Counted from the stretch's first letter, positions 1-6,704 are shown. The stretch is DNA of 11,114 bases from an uncultured Oscillibacter sp. (GCF_910587525.1 NZ_CAJULS010000080.1:1-11114), one strand, 5' to 3'. The notes: a model not told the origin generated them from the letters alone. Translations and numbers: made by a program.

Positions 1-2
1 TC

Positions 3-1241
3 ACGCCGCCCATCATCATCGCCGGGGCCATCGGCCTCAGCCAGGCGGACCGGGTCCTTCTGATTCAGGCATCCCTGATCATGTCCGCCGTCTCCACCCT
101 CCTCCAGCTGTTCCCCATCGGGGGGCGGTTCGGCTCGGGCCTTCCGGTGATTCTGGGCGTCAGCTTTGCCTACCTGCCCAGCATGCAGGCCATCGCCGCC
201 TCCGGCGGCGGGGTGTCGGCCATCGCGGGAGCTATGATCGCAGGCGGCGTCATCGCCGTCATCGTGGGGCTCTTTGTCAAAAAGATCCGGCTGCTGTTTC
301 CGCCGGTGATTACCGGAACGGTGGTGTTCACCATCGGCCTCTCCCTCTATCCCACCGCCATCAACTACATGGCCGGCGGCACCGGCAATACCTACGAGTC
401 CGTGATGTCCAAGGGACTGCCGGAGGCTATGGTGTACGGCTCCTGGCAGAACTGGCTCATCGCCGTTTTGACTCTGGCGGCGGTGATGATTCTGAACAAC
501 AAGGGCAGGGGTGTGTGCAGACTGGCCTCCATCCTGCTGGGGATGCTCTTCGGCTACATCGCGGCACTGTGCTTCGGCATGGTGAGCTTTGCCGACGTGG
601 GAGACGCCGCCTGGTTCTCCCTGCCCCGCTTCCTGCACTTCGGCATCAGTTTTGACCTGCCCTCCTGCGTGGCCCTGGGGCTGCTGTTCGCCATCAACTC
701 CATCCAGGCCATCGGCGACTTTACCGCCACCACCGTGGGCGGCATGGACCGGGACCCCACGGACAGCGAGCTCCAGGGCGGCATCATCGCCTACGGTGCG
801 GCCAACATCCTGGCGGCCCTCTTCGGCGGCCTGCCCACGGCGACGTATTCCCAGAACGTAGGCATCGTCACCACCAACAAGGTGGTGAACCGGACGGTGT
901 TCACCCTGACGGGAGCGTTTTTGCTGCTGGCGGGGGTCTCCCCCAAGTTCGCGGCGGTGCTGACCACCATCCCCCAATGCGTGCTGGGAGGCGCCACCAT
1001 CACCGTGTTCTCCACCATCGCCATGACGGGAATGCGCCTCATCGCCTCCCAGGACCTGACGGCCCGGAACACCACCATCGTGGGCCTCTCCGCCGCCCTG
1101 GGCGTAGGCATCTCCCAGGCCAGCGCCTCCCTGAGCCAGTTCCCGGACAGCTTCACCATGATCTTCGGCAAGTCCCCGGTGGTCATCGCCACGCTGATGG
1201 CGGTGGCGCTGAACCTGATTTTGCCCAAGGAGGACAAATAA
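3..1241 (+). CDS. NCS2-family nucleobase (xanthine/uracil) permease, 5' truncated by window edge
   Basis: This is a multi-pass inner-membrane symporter that imports a purine or pyrimidine base. The reading frame is open from base 3, and 26 codons before the first in-frame ATG (81) read like family sequence (TPPIIIAGAIGLS), so the true start lies upstream and ATG 81 is internal. Visible landmarks are the TM8-like segment FAINSIQAIGDFTAT, the stretch RDPTDSEL...GGLPTATYSQNVG, and the NCS2 signature QNVGIVTTNK at 852-881. Two signature positions are atypical: Gln (705-707) stands where many purine permeases have the TM8 Glu, and Asn (876-878) stands at the Thr position of QNxGxxxxT. The substrate cannot be fixed from sequence; xanthine, uric acid and uracil are all possible. 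The gene ends in TAA just before a strong terminator and converges on spoVAC. Any upstream purine riboswitch would lie outside the window. Confidence 0.9.
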   Translation, partial: TPPIIIAGAIGLSQADRVLLIQASLIMSAVSTLLQLFPIGGRFGSGLPVILGVSFAYLPSMQAIAASGGGVSAIAGAMIAGGVIAVIVGLFVKKIRLLFPPVITGTVVFTIGLSLYPTAINYMAGGTGNTYESVMSKGLPEAMVYGSWQNWLIAVLTLAAVMILNNKGRGVCRLASILLGMLFGYIAALCFGMVSFADVGDAAWFSLPRFLHFGISFDLPSCVALGLLFAINSIQAIGDFTATTVGGMDRDPTDSELQGGIIAYGAANILAALFGGLPTATYSQNVGIVTTNKVVNRTVFTLTGAFLLLAGVSPKFAAVLTTIPQCVLGGATITVFSTIAMTGMRLIASQDLTARNTTIVGLSAALGVGISQASASLSQFPDSFTMIFGKSPVVIATLMAVALNLILPKEDK

Positions 1242-1244
1242 ATC

Positions 1245-1275
1245 AGCCGGGCGGTTCAGACCGCCCGGCTTTTTT
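1245..1275 (+). terminator. Rho-independent terminator of the permease gene
   Basis: An 11-bp perfect stem (1245-1255 with 1260-1270) encloses a TCAG loop and runs into six T residues (1270-1275). It begins four bases after the permease stop codon. On the minus strand the hairpin is followed by the moderately T-rich GATTTATTTGT, so it may also end the convergent spoVAC transcript, whose stop codon directly abuts it. Confidence 0.9.
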
Positions 1276-1716
1276 CTATCCGCCTGTCAGCATCAGCACC
1301 ACGCCGTAGACGACGCTGGCCAGGGTGCCGAACACAATCACCGGCCCCGCCACCAGAAACATTTTGGCCGCCATGCCGGTGACAATGCCCTCGCTCTTGA
1401 AGTCGATGGCCGGAGATACCACGGCGTTGGCAAAGCCGGTGATGGGCACCAGCGTCCCCGCGCCGCCGAACCGGGCAATCTTATTGTACAGGTTCAGCCC
1501 CGTCAGCAGGGCGGACAGCAGCACCAGGGAGCAGGAGGTGGCGGTGCCCGCGTCCTCCTGGTTCAGCCCCGCCGCGGCCCAGCCGTTTTGAATCAGCTGG
1601 CCCAGCACGCAGATCAGACCGCCGATCACAAAGGCCAGAACCACGTCCTTCACCAGCGGGGATTTCTGGGCCCGCTGCTTGACATACTGCTGGTACTCCT
1701 GGGGTGTCAGATCCAT
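1276..1716 (-). CDS. spoVAC: Stage V sporulation protein AC (SpoVAC)
   Basis: SpoVAC is an inner-membrane component of the SpoVA channel, which moves dipicolinic acid into the forespore and releases it at germination. The 146-residue protein has the usual family length. It has a soluble N-terminal part (PQEYQQYVKQ, residues 5-14), hydrophobic segments near 24-43, 60-75 and 117-145, and the characteristic core AGTLVPITGFANAVVSPA at 86-103. The ATG at 1716 follows an AGAGGGA-like ribosome binding site. The gene is usually in an operon with spoVAD and spoVAE; here neither follows, because the gene ends against the permease terminator. A sigma-G-like promoter lies just upstream, matching the known forespore control of spoVA. 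SpoVAE paralogues share the fold, but the N-terminus and the TGFANAVVSPA core favour SpoVAC. Confidence 0.92.
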   Translation of the reverse strand: MDLTPQEYQQYVKQRAQKSPLVKDVVLAFVIGGLICVLGQLIQNGWAAAGLNQEDAGTATSCSLVLLSALLTGLNLYNKIARFGGAGTLVPITGFANAVVSPAIDFKSEGIVTGMAAKMFLVAGPVIVFGTLASVVYGVVLMLTGG

Positions 1717-1747
1717 GGGGAATCCCTCTTTTCTGGAAAGTTTTGTG

Positions 1748-1776
1748 TAGTATCCCCGGTATACGGCAGAATATTC
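1748..1776 (-). promoter_or_regulatory. Sigma-G-like forespore promoter of spoVAC
   Basis: Read on the minus strand, GAATA (1776-1772) and GATACTA (1754-1748) are separated by 17 bases. This closely resembles the sigma-G consensus (GMATR, about 18 bases, CATNHTA). The predicted transcript would start near 1741 and leave about 25 untranslated bases before the ATG, enough for the visible ribosome binding site. The spoVA genes are known sigma-G targets, which supports the reading. Confidence 0.65.
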
Positions 1777-1815
1777 CCCCTTTTGCCCTCCGTGCTAACA
1801 TAGTTAAATTTCGCC

Positions 1816-1836
1816 GGCTTGCCTGAACAGGCAGCC
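1816..1836 (-). terminator. Possible weak terminator or hairpin downstream of the XRE gene
   Basis: GGCT(T)GCCT pairs with AGGCAGCC around a GAAC loop: eight pairs with one bulged T. On the minus strand it lies about 70 bases past the XRE gene stop and is followed by GGCGAAATTTAAC, with no real T-run. It could end the XRE transcript before the spoVAC promoter, but the evidence is weak. Confidence 0.25.
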
Positions 1837-1907
1837 GCCCTTTCCAGGACAGCCATGCCATTGAACTGAAATTTTCATCAACGGGGCGCACCCCAAAAGC
1901 AGCAGTT

Positions 1908-2417
1908 TTATTCCTTCTTCCGTGTCAAGAAAATTCCAATGACTGCGCCTATAAGAATCATCGGCGCCAGCCTGACAAACAGCCATTCAAACGCGTGAAA
2001 AGCTGCTCCGGCAACGGCGGTTTCAGGATCGCCGTAATTCCAGCCCAGGTAGGGGCTGTTGAATGCTTTTAAGACAGCAAACATTATTATGATGACCGCA
2101 CACAATGAGATCAACAGCCAATGCAGCGTTCTTTGTCTCGCGGTCTTCCTTTGCGCAAGCTGTAAATTTATGATCTCCAGTTTTTCGGAAATCACTTTTA
2201 AGTCATCCGCCTTCGACTCCATAACGGTTTCTCCAAGCAAAGTGCTTACGGGCGTTTCAAGCGCCTCTGATATGGAGAGCAGCATATCAGAATCGGGAAC
2301 TGACAATCCCTGCTCCCATTTCGAGATTGTCTACCGCACCACATTCAGCTTGACCGCAAGCTCTTCCTGCGAAAGTCCTTTTGATTTCCTGATGATTTTG
2401 ATGTTCTCGTTTAACAT
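1908..2417 (-). pseudogene. Membrane-anchored XRE-family regulator interrupted by an in-frame TAG
   Basis: From ATG 2417 the frame reads as a classic Cro/C1-type helix-turn-helix (MLNENIKIIRKSKGLSQEEL, then AVKLNVVR). Codon 29 (2333-2331) is TAG, and the frame then continues perfectly with TISKWEQGLSVPDSDM to a TAA at 1908. Family members have Gln at this position (R-Q-T-I-S-K-W-E), so one C-to-T change of CAG explains the stop. The repaired protein would be 169 residues: HTH about 5-58, a charged linker 66-96, TM1 about 98-117, a conserved-looking GWNYGDPE loop, TM2 about 149-164 and a basic tail. This resembles Firmicutes regulators whose HTH is tethered to the membrane; the target is unknown. 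The gene is visibly richer in A/T than its neighbours, suggesting acquisition. A downstream fragment could start at TTG 2306, behind GGGAG six bases away, but would lack most of the HTH. Confidence 0.85.
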
Positions 2418-2452
2418 GAGTGATGACCGCCTTTCTTTCTGTTGTTAGCGCT

Positions 2453-2487
2453 ATTATCCAAAGAACTGCCCGTTGCCGCAAGCAACG
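2453..2487 (-). promoter_or_regulatory. Candidate promoter and operator of the XRE gene
   Basis: On the minus strand GATAAT (2458-2453) is a good -10 match. The only -35 candidate at suitable spacing, TTGCGG (2481-2476, 17 bases away), is poor. A perfect inverted repeat CGTTGC-N5-GCAACG (2471-2487) covers that -35, and TAGCGCTA (2446-2453) overlaps the -10 edge. XRE regulators often control themselves through such dyads, so these are reasonable operator candidates. Confidence 0.35.
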
Positions 2488-2904
2488 CATATTAACATTC
2501 CTGTTTTACCGCCATGGCATACTGCCGGATATGCCGGCAGGGAGGAGCTCACGCCTGATAAATTCTTCCCGTCATCACCTATTGACCGGGAGTGTCCGTT
2601 TCAAAGATTTGACGTAGGGGCCAGGCACTGTCCCGGCCCTGCAAAACCACGGCCGTAGCCCAAAATTCCGGATGATAAAATGCGCGGCCGGACGCTCCCC
2701 AGAGCAGTTGTCAGAAATCATGAGAAAAAAGGAAGCGGGGACAGGGAGTGCAGAGCAAAGCGGAGGACGCGGGCGGGCTGACGCCCGCCAGGGCCGGCAA
2801 CGCGGCTATGCCTTTCCCGGACCGCTGAACTTTTCTCAGTATTTTGGGGAATTGCTCTGCAGTTCCGAGGCGGCAGAATTTTTCTTGAAGGGACAGATGC
2901 GTCC

Positions 2905-2933
2905 TTGCAAATCCAAATGAAACGCGTTATATT
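2905..2933 (+). promoter_or_regulatory. Probable promoter of the hemW operon
   Basis: TTGCAA (2905-2910) and TATATT (2928-2933) are spaced by 17 bases, giving a 4/6 and a 5/6 match to the vegetative consensus. Transcription would start near 2940, about 23 bases before the ATG. The -35 element is the right arm of an imperfect hairpin (2885-2910). Confidence 0.5.
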
Positions 2934-2962
2934 GTTCACAGTAAACTTTGGAGGGACCGCTC

Positions 2963-4174
2963 ATGAAACCGGAGAAAAAGCCCCTGGGGCTGTACATCCA
3001 TATCCCCTTCTGCAAGCAGAAGTGTACTTACTGCGACTTCTACTCTCTGCCGGGCTGCGACGAGGCCCGGATGGAAGATTACACTGAGGCCCTGTGCGCC
3101 CACCTGGCGGAGCTGGCCCCCTACGCCGCCGGATATCTGGCGGACACGGTGTACTTCGGCGGCGGCACCCCCAGCTATCTGGGGGAGAAGCGGCTGGTGA
3201 AGATTCTGAAAACCATCCTGAAAAAATACCGAGTGACAAAGGACGCGGAGATCACCCTGGAGGCCAATCCCGACTCCGCCGGGGACTGGAAATCCTTGAA
3301 GGCCCTGCGGAAGGCGGGCTTCAACCGCATCTCCCTGGGAATGCAGTCCGCCTGCGCCGAGGAGCTGCTGGAGATCGGCCGGGTCCACACGGCAGACCAG
3401 ACCGCCGCCGCCGTGGAGGCCGCCCGGAAGGCGGGGTTCCAGAACCTCTCCCTGGACCTGATCTACGGCCTGCCCCGCCAGGCCATGAGTCAGTGGCGCA
3501 AGAGTCTGGAGGCCGCTGTCTCCCTGGGGCCGGAGCACCTGTCCTGCTACGGGCTGAAGGTGGAGGAGGGCACACCTCTCTTCGCCCGCCGGGAGGAGGC
3601 GGAGCTGCCGGACAACGAGGCCCAGGCGGACCTGTACCTCTGCGCCGTGGACTATCTGTCGTCCCAGGGCTACCGGCAGTATGAGATCTCCAACTTCGCC
3701 AAAGAGGGCTTTGCCTCCCGGCACAACCTGAAATACTGGACACTGGGGGAGTATATGGGCTTCGGCCCCGGGGCCCACTCGGACCTGGGCGGCGCCCGGT
3801 ACGCCTATGAGAAGGACCTGGAGGGCTACATCCGGGGCGTGCGGGAGAACGGCCCCCTGCTGTCGGAGAGCGACCGCATTCCCCCCATGGACCGGGACAT
3901 CGAATGGCTGATGCTGGGACTTCGGACCGTGTACGGCCTGGACCCCAGAGAGTTTGAAAACCGGTTCCGCCGCCGCTTCCGGTGCTTCCTGCCCTTTTTG
4001 GAGAAGTGCCGGGAGGCGGGCTACGCCGTGTGCGAGGAAGACCGCTGGCACCTGACGCCCCGGGGATTTCTGGTATCCAACCAGATCATCGGCGGAGTGC
4101 TGGACGCTCTGGCGGCGGAGAAGCGCCGCCGGGCCGAGGCCGCCGCCAGGGGCGATTTCCGGGTGGAGAACTGA
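2963..4174 (+). CDS. hemW: HemW, radical SAM heme chaperone (coproporphyrinogen III oxidase-like)
   Basis: HemW is a cytoplasmic radical SAM protein that binds heme and delivers it to target proteins; it is often misannotated as the oxygen-independent coproporphyrinogen oxidase HemN. The 403-residue protein shows the [4Fe-4S] motif CKQKCTYC (Cys17, 21, 24) in the context YIHIPFC...CDF, SAM-contacting GGGTP (66-70), EANPDS (100-105), the SLDLIYGLP strand, and a C-terminal winged-helix region ending LTPRGFLVSN. The CTYCDF context, without HemN's additional cysteine pattern, favours HemW. ATG 2963 is chosen because GGAGGG lies seven bases upstream; the longer TTG start at 2948 would overlap that site. 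The next gene begins ten bases after the stop. In many Firmicutes hemW lies near lepA and hrcA; here it is with a membrane protein gene instead. Confidence 0.93.
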   Translation: MKPEKKPLGLYIHIPFCKQKCTYCDFYSLPGCDEARMEDYTEALCAHLAELAPYAAGYLADTVYFGGGTPSYLGEKRLVKILKTILKKYRVTKDAEITLEANPDSAGDWKSLKALRKAGFNRISLGMQSACAEELLEIGRVHTADQTAAAVEAARKAGFQNLSLDLIYGLPRQAMSQWRKSLEAAVSLGPEHLSCYGLKVEEGTPLFARREEAELPDNEAQADLYLCAVDYLSSQGYRQYEISNFAKEGFASRHNLKYWTLGEYMGFGPGAHSDLGGARYAYEKDLEGYIRGVRENGPLLSESDRIPPMDRDIEWLMLGLRTVYGLDPREFENRFRRRFRCFLPFLEKCREAGYAVCEEDRWHLTPRGFLVSNQIIGGVLDALAAEKRRRAEAAARGDFRVEN

Positions 4175-4184
4175 GGAGGCTTTC

Positions 4185-5213
4185 ATGCACGTCTACACCG
4201 CGGGCCAGTGGGTCTTGCTCTTTTACTTCTATTGTCTGTGCGGCTGGGTCTGGGAGTCCTGCTACGTCTCCGCCCACCAGCACCGGTGGGTGAACCGGGG
4301 ATTCCTCCACGGGCCCCTGCTGCCCATCTACGGCTCCGGGGCCATTATCATCCTCTTCGCCGTCATCCCGGTGGAGAACAACCTGTATTTGGTATGGCTC
4401 TTCGGCATGATCGCCGCCACGGCCCTGGAGTATGTCACCGGCGCGGCCATGGAGCGGATCTTCAAGGTCCGCTACTGGGACTACTCCGGCCAGAAATTCA
4501 ATCTCAACGGCCATATCTGCCTCACCAGCTCCGTCGCCTGGGGATTCTTCTCCATTCTGCTGGTGCGCCTTGTCCACCCGCCCATCGGGCGTCTGCTGGT
4601 CCGGGTCCCGGCCCTGGTGGTGGACCCGGCGGCCTTGGCCCTCACCGCTGCCTTCACGGCGGATGTGGTCTGCTCCGTCCAGGCCGCCCTGGACCTCAAG
4701 GACGTGCTCACCCGCCTGACAGAGGAGAATGAGGAGCTGCGCCGTCTGGCACGGCGAGCGGAGATCGCTGCCGCCTTCGCCGAGGACGACCTGCGCCGCT
4801 TCCGGGAGCGGACGGAGGTGGAAAAACTGCAAAGCCGGGTTCAGGAGGAACTCCAGGACCTGCGCCGGGCCCGGGCCCAGCGGGCCGAAAAGCGCCAGGC
4901 CGCCTGGGAGGAGGCTTTCCGCCGCCGCACCGCCGCCAAGCTGGAGGCTCTGGATACCATCGCCAAGGCGCTGGAAACCTGCCGGGACCACCTGGACAGC
5001 CTGCCGGAGCTGACGGGGGAGGCCCTGGAGGAGCGCCGGGCAGACCTGGAGGACGCCATCGTCCGCCTGCGGCGGCGGGAGGCCGTCATCCGCGCCCAGG
5101 AGCCCCGGAGCTACCGCCGCTCCCTGCGTATCCTGCGGGGCAACCCCTCCGCCGCGGCCCGCGGCTTCGGCGAGGCTCTGGAGACCCTGCGGGAGCTCAC
5201 CGGCCGGAGGTAA
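4185..5213 (+). CDS. CmpB-like putative ABC transporter permease with long C-terminal coiled coil
   Basis: The N-terminal half resembles Pfam ABC_trans_CmpB (PF06541, COG4905), a poorly characterised membrane family named as a putative type IV ABC permease. Hydrophobic segments fall near residues 7-25, 47-62, 67-88, 111-128 and 143-165. Conserved-looking motifs are CGWVWES (19-25), NRGFLHGPLLPIYG (37-50) and YWDYSGQKFNLNGHICL (97-113). Residues about 170-305 are highly charged, rich in Glu, Arg, Leu and Ala in heptad-like spacing (LTEENEELRRLARR onward), so a long cytoplasmic coiled coil is likely. No ATPase gene is adjacent, so transport activity is unproven. The ribosome binding site GAGGAGG overlaps the hemW stop codon (TGA 4172-4174), which suggests translational coupling. 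A 6-bp dyad around the stop (5202-5219) has no T-run. The specific function is unknown. Confidence 0.8.
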   Translation: MHVYTAGQWVLLFYFYCLCGWVWESCYVSAHQHRWVNRGFLHGPLLPIYGSGAIIILFAVIPVENNLYLVWLFGMIAATALEYVTGAAMERIFKVRYWDYSGQKFNLNGHICLTSSVAWGFFSILLVRLVHPPIGRLLVRVPALVVDPAALALTAAFTADVVCSVQAALDLKDVLTRLTEENEELRRLARRAEIAAAFAEDDLRRFRERTEVEKLQSRVQEELQDLRRARAQRAEKRQAAWEEAFRRRTAAKLEALDTIAKALETCRDHLDSLPELTGEALEERRADLEDAIVRLRRREAVIRAQEPRSYRRSLRILRGNPSAAARGFGEALETLRELTGRR

Positions 5214-5254
5214 CCGGCCATTCGGCAAATTTACCCTTTTTCAGCGAAAAAATA

Positions 5255-5282
5255 TTGACAAATTGTGAACAGGGACTATAAT
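5255..5282 (+). promoter_or_regulatory. Strong vegetative promoter of the AtoE-family gene
   Basis: Perfect TTGACA (5255-5260) and perfect TATAAT (5277-5282) are separated by 16 bases. Transcription would begin near 5289, leaving about 48 untranslated bases. The spacer carries AATTGTGAA (5261-5269), whose exact reverse complement TTCACAATT lies at 5311-5319, and TGTCAA occurs twice just downstream (5288-5293, 5301-5306). These are candidate repressor sites. Confidence 0.88.
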
Positions 5283-5336
5283 AAGACTGTCAACCTTGTG
5301 TGTCAAGTTTTTCACAATTATATGGGAGGGAAATCA

Positions 5337-6704
5337 ATGCTGAAAAAAATTTCCAACGGATGCGTGCGCATCATGAACCGGTGGCTGCCGGACCCGTTCC
5401 TGTTCGCCATCATCCTGACCATCGTGGTCTTTGTCGCCGCGTGCATCGGCACCATGCAAAGCCCCATTGAGATGATCTGGGCCTGGGGCGGCCGGGGCGG
5501 CACCGCCATCGGCATGTGGAACCTGCTGGCCTTCTCCATGCAGATGGCCCTGGTGCTGGTGCTGGGCTCCGCACTGGCCTCCGCCAGGGTCTGCAAGAAG
5601 ATCCTCAGCTCCATCGCGAGCATGGCCAAGGATAAGAAGGGCGCCATCCTCATCACCACCTTCGTCTCCACCATCTGCTGCTGGCTCAACTGGGGCTTCG
5701 GCCTGATCGTGGGCGCTCTGCTGGCCAAGGAGATCGCCCGCCGCGTCAATGACGTGGACTACCCCCTGCTGATCGCCTCCGCCTACTCCGGCTTCGTGAT
5801 CTGGCACGCCGGCCTCTCCGGCTCCATTCCCCTGGCCCTGGGCGGCGAGGGCTATACCATCGCCACCACCGGGCAGACCTTCGTGGCCCAGTCCGGCGAG
5901 ACCATGCTCCACCCCGTGAACCTTATCATGTGCCTGGTGATTCTGGTCGCCATGCCCTTCCTGAACTACGCCATGCACCCCGACAAGGAGCACACCGTGC
6001 TGGTAAATCCCGCCGTGCTGGTGGAGGAGAAGGAGAAAGAGTACTCCATCGAGACCCCTGCCGAGAAGATGGAGCACAGCAAGATCCTGTGGTTCATCAT
6101 CTGCGCCATGGGCATCATTTACATCATCTGGTTCTTCTGGACAAAGAAGACCTTCGTGCTGGACCTGAACATCGTCAACTGCATCTTCCTGTTCCTGGGC
6201 CTGCTGGCCCACGGTGACCTGCGCCGCTATGTGGACGCCATCGGCGACGCCGCTGCCGGCTCCGCCGGGATCCTGCTCCAGTTCCCCTTCTACGCTGGCA
6301 TCATGGGCCTGATGACCGCCACTAACGCCAACGAAGTGTGCCTGGCCGGCATCATCTCCGACTTCTTTGTGGACATCTCCAACACCGTTACCTTCCCCGT
6401 GTGGACCTTCCTGTCCGCCGGCGTGGTCAACTTCTTCGTGCCTTCCGGCGGCGGCCAGTGGGCCGTCCAGGGCCCCATCGTCATGCCTGCCTCCGCCAAG
6501 CTGGGCGTTGAGGCCGGCCGGGCCGCCATGGCCATCGCCTGGGGCGACCAGTGGACCAACATGATCCAGCCCTTCTGGGCTCTGCCCGCCCTGGGCGTGG
6601 CCGGGCTGAAGGCCAAGGACATCATGGGCTACCTGGTGGTGGTCCTTGTGTTCACCGGTATTGTGGCCTGCCTGGGCTTCCTGGCCTGGGGCCTGCTCGT
6701 CTGA
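5337..6704 (+). CDS. atoE: Short-chain fatty acid transporter, AtoE family
   Basis: The product is an integral membrane transporter of the SCFA_trans/AtoE family (PF02667), which moves short-chain acids such as acetoacetate or butyrate. At 455 residues it is near the family's usual length of about 440. The start ATG 5337 follows GGGAGGG by seven bases; longer in-frame starts would fall in the promoter or on the ribosome binding site. About ten hydrophobic segments are visible. Family landmarks include LPDPFLFAIILT (17-28), LNWGFGLIVGALLAKEIAR (117-135), GFVIWHAGLSGSIPL (152-166), FVPSGGGQWAVQGP (367-380) and WGDQWTNMIQPFWALP (402-417). The charged loop at 225-250 separates the two halves. It has its own consensus promoter and a strong terminator, so it is probably monocistronic. 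No acyl-CoA transferase genes (atoDA) lie beside it, so uptake versus export of a fermentation acid is open. Confidence 0.88.
   Translation: MLKKISNGCVRIMNRWLPDPFLFAIILTIVVFVAACIGTMQSPIEMIWAWGGRGGTAIGMWNLLAFSMQMALVLVLGSALASARVCKKILSSIASMAKDKKGAILITTFVSTICCWLNWGFGLIVGALLAKEIARRVNDVDYPLLIASAYSGFVIWHAGLSGSIPLALGGEGYTIATTGQTFVAQSGETMLHPVNLIMCLVILVAMPFLNYAMHPDKEHTVLVNPAVLVEEKEKEYSIETPAEKMEHSKILWFIICAMGIIYIIWFFWTKKTFVLDLNIVNCIFLFLGLLAHGDLRRYVDAIGDAAAGSAGILLQFPFYAGIMGLMTATNANEVCLAGIISDFFVDISNTVTFPVWTFLSAGVVNFFVPSGGGQWAVQGPIVMPASAKLGVEAGRAAMAIAWGDQWTNMIQPFWALPALGVAGLKAKDIMGYLVVVLVFTGIVACLGFLAWGLLV

Larger units (their letters stand above)
2441..2962. other. Non-coding gap with several dyads between the XRE remnant and hemW
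   Basis: No convincing gene is visible in this roughly 520-base stretch; the short open frames have no ribosome binding site or recognisable protein. It holds a perfect 7-bp hairpin (CTGCCGG-N5-CCGGCAG, 2522-2540), an imperfect hairpin starting GTAGGGGCC (2614-2642), a perfect 7-bp GC hairpin with a TGAC loop (2772-2789, no T-run), and an imperfect 10-position hairpin (2885-2910) whose right arm forms the -35 of the hemW promoter. The XRE promoter candidate lies at its left end. Confidence 0.6.

Noticed and set aside
2772..2789. GC-rich hairpin considered as a terminator
   Set aside because: No T-run follows on either strand and no gene ends nearby.
2672..2920. 82-codon open frame in the gap before hemW
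   Set aside because: There is no ribosome binding site and the composition is arbitrary; it crosses the hemW promoter region and several dyads.
2948..2962. TTG start five codons upstream for hemW
   Set aside because: It overlaps the GGAGGG ribosome binding site that serves ATG 2963.
2936..4186. Long minus-strand open frame (416 codons) opposite hemW
   Set aside because: It is the mirror of a well-supported radical SAM gene in GC-rich DNA, with Gly/Gln/Leu/Val-rich low-complexity protein and no recognisable family.
5202..5219. GGCCGG-N6-CCGGCC dyad at the CmpB-like gene stop considered as a terminator
   Set aside because: The stem is only 6 bp and no T-run follows directly; read-through into the next promoter region is possible, so it was not listed.
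4086..5228. Long minus-strand open frame opposite the CmpB-like gene
   Set aside because: It is antisense to a gene with good start, RBS and membrane motifs, and its protein is compositionally biased.
5265..5336. Longer N-terminus for the AtoE-family protein
   Set aside because: The extension would begin between the -35 and -10 elements, and the intermediate ATG at 5322 sits on the ribosome binding site itself.
5334..6212. Minus-strand open frame opposite the AtoE-family gene
   Set aside because: The His/Gly/Asp-rich translation is typical of antisense GC-rich DNA; the sense strand is a clear transporter.
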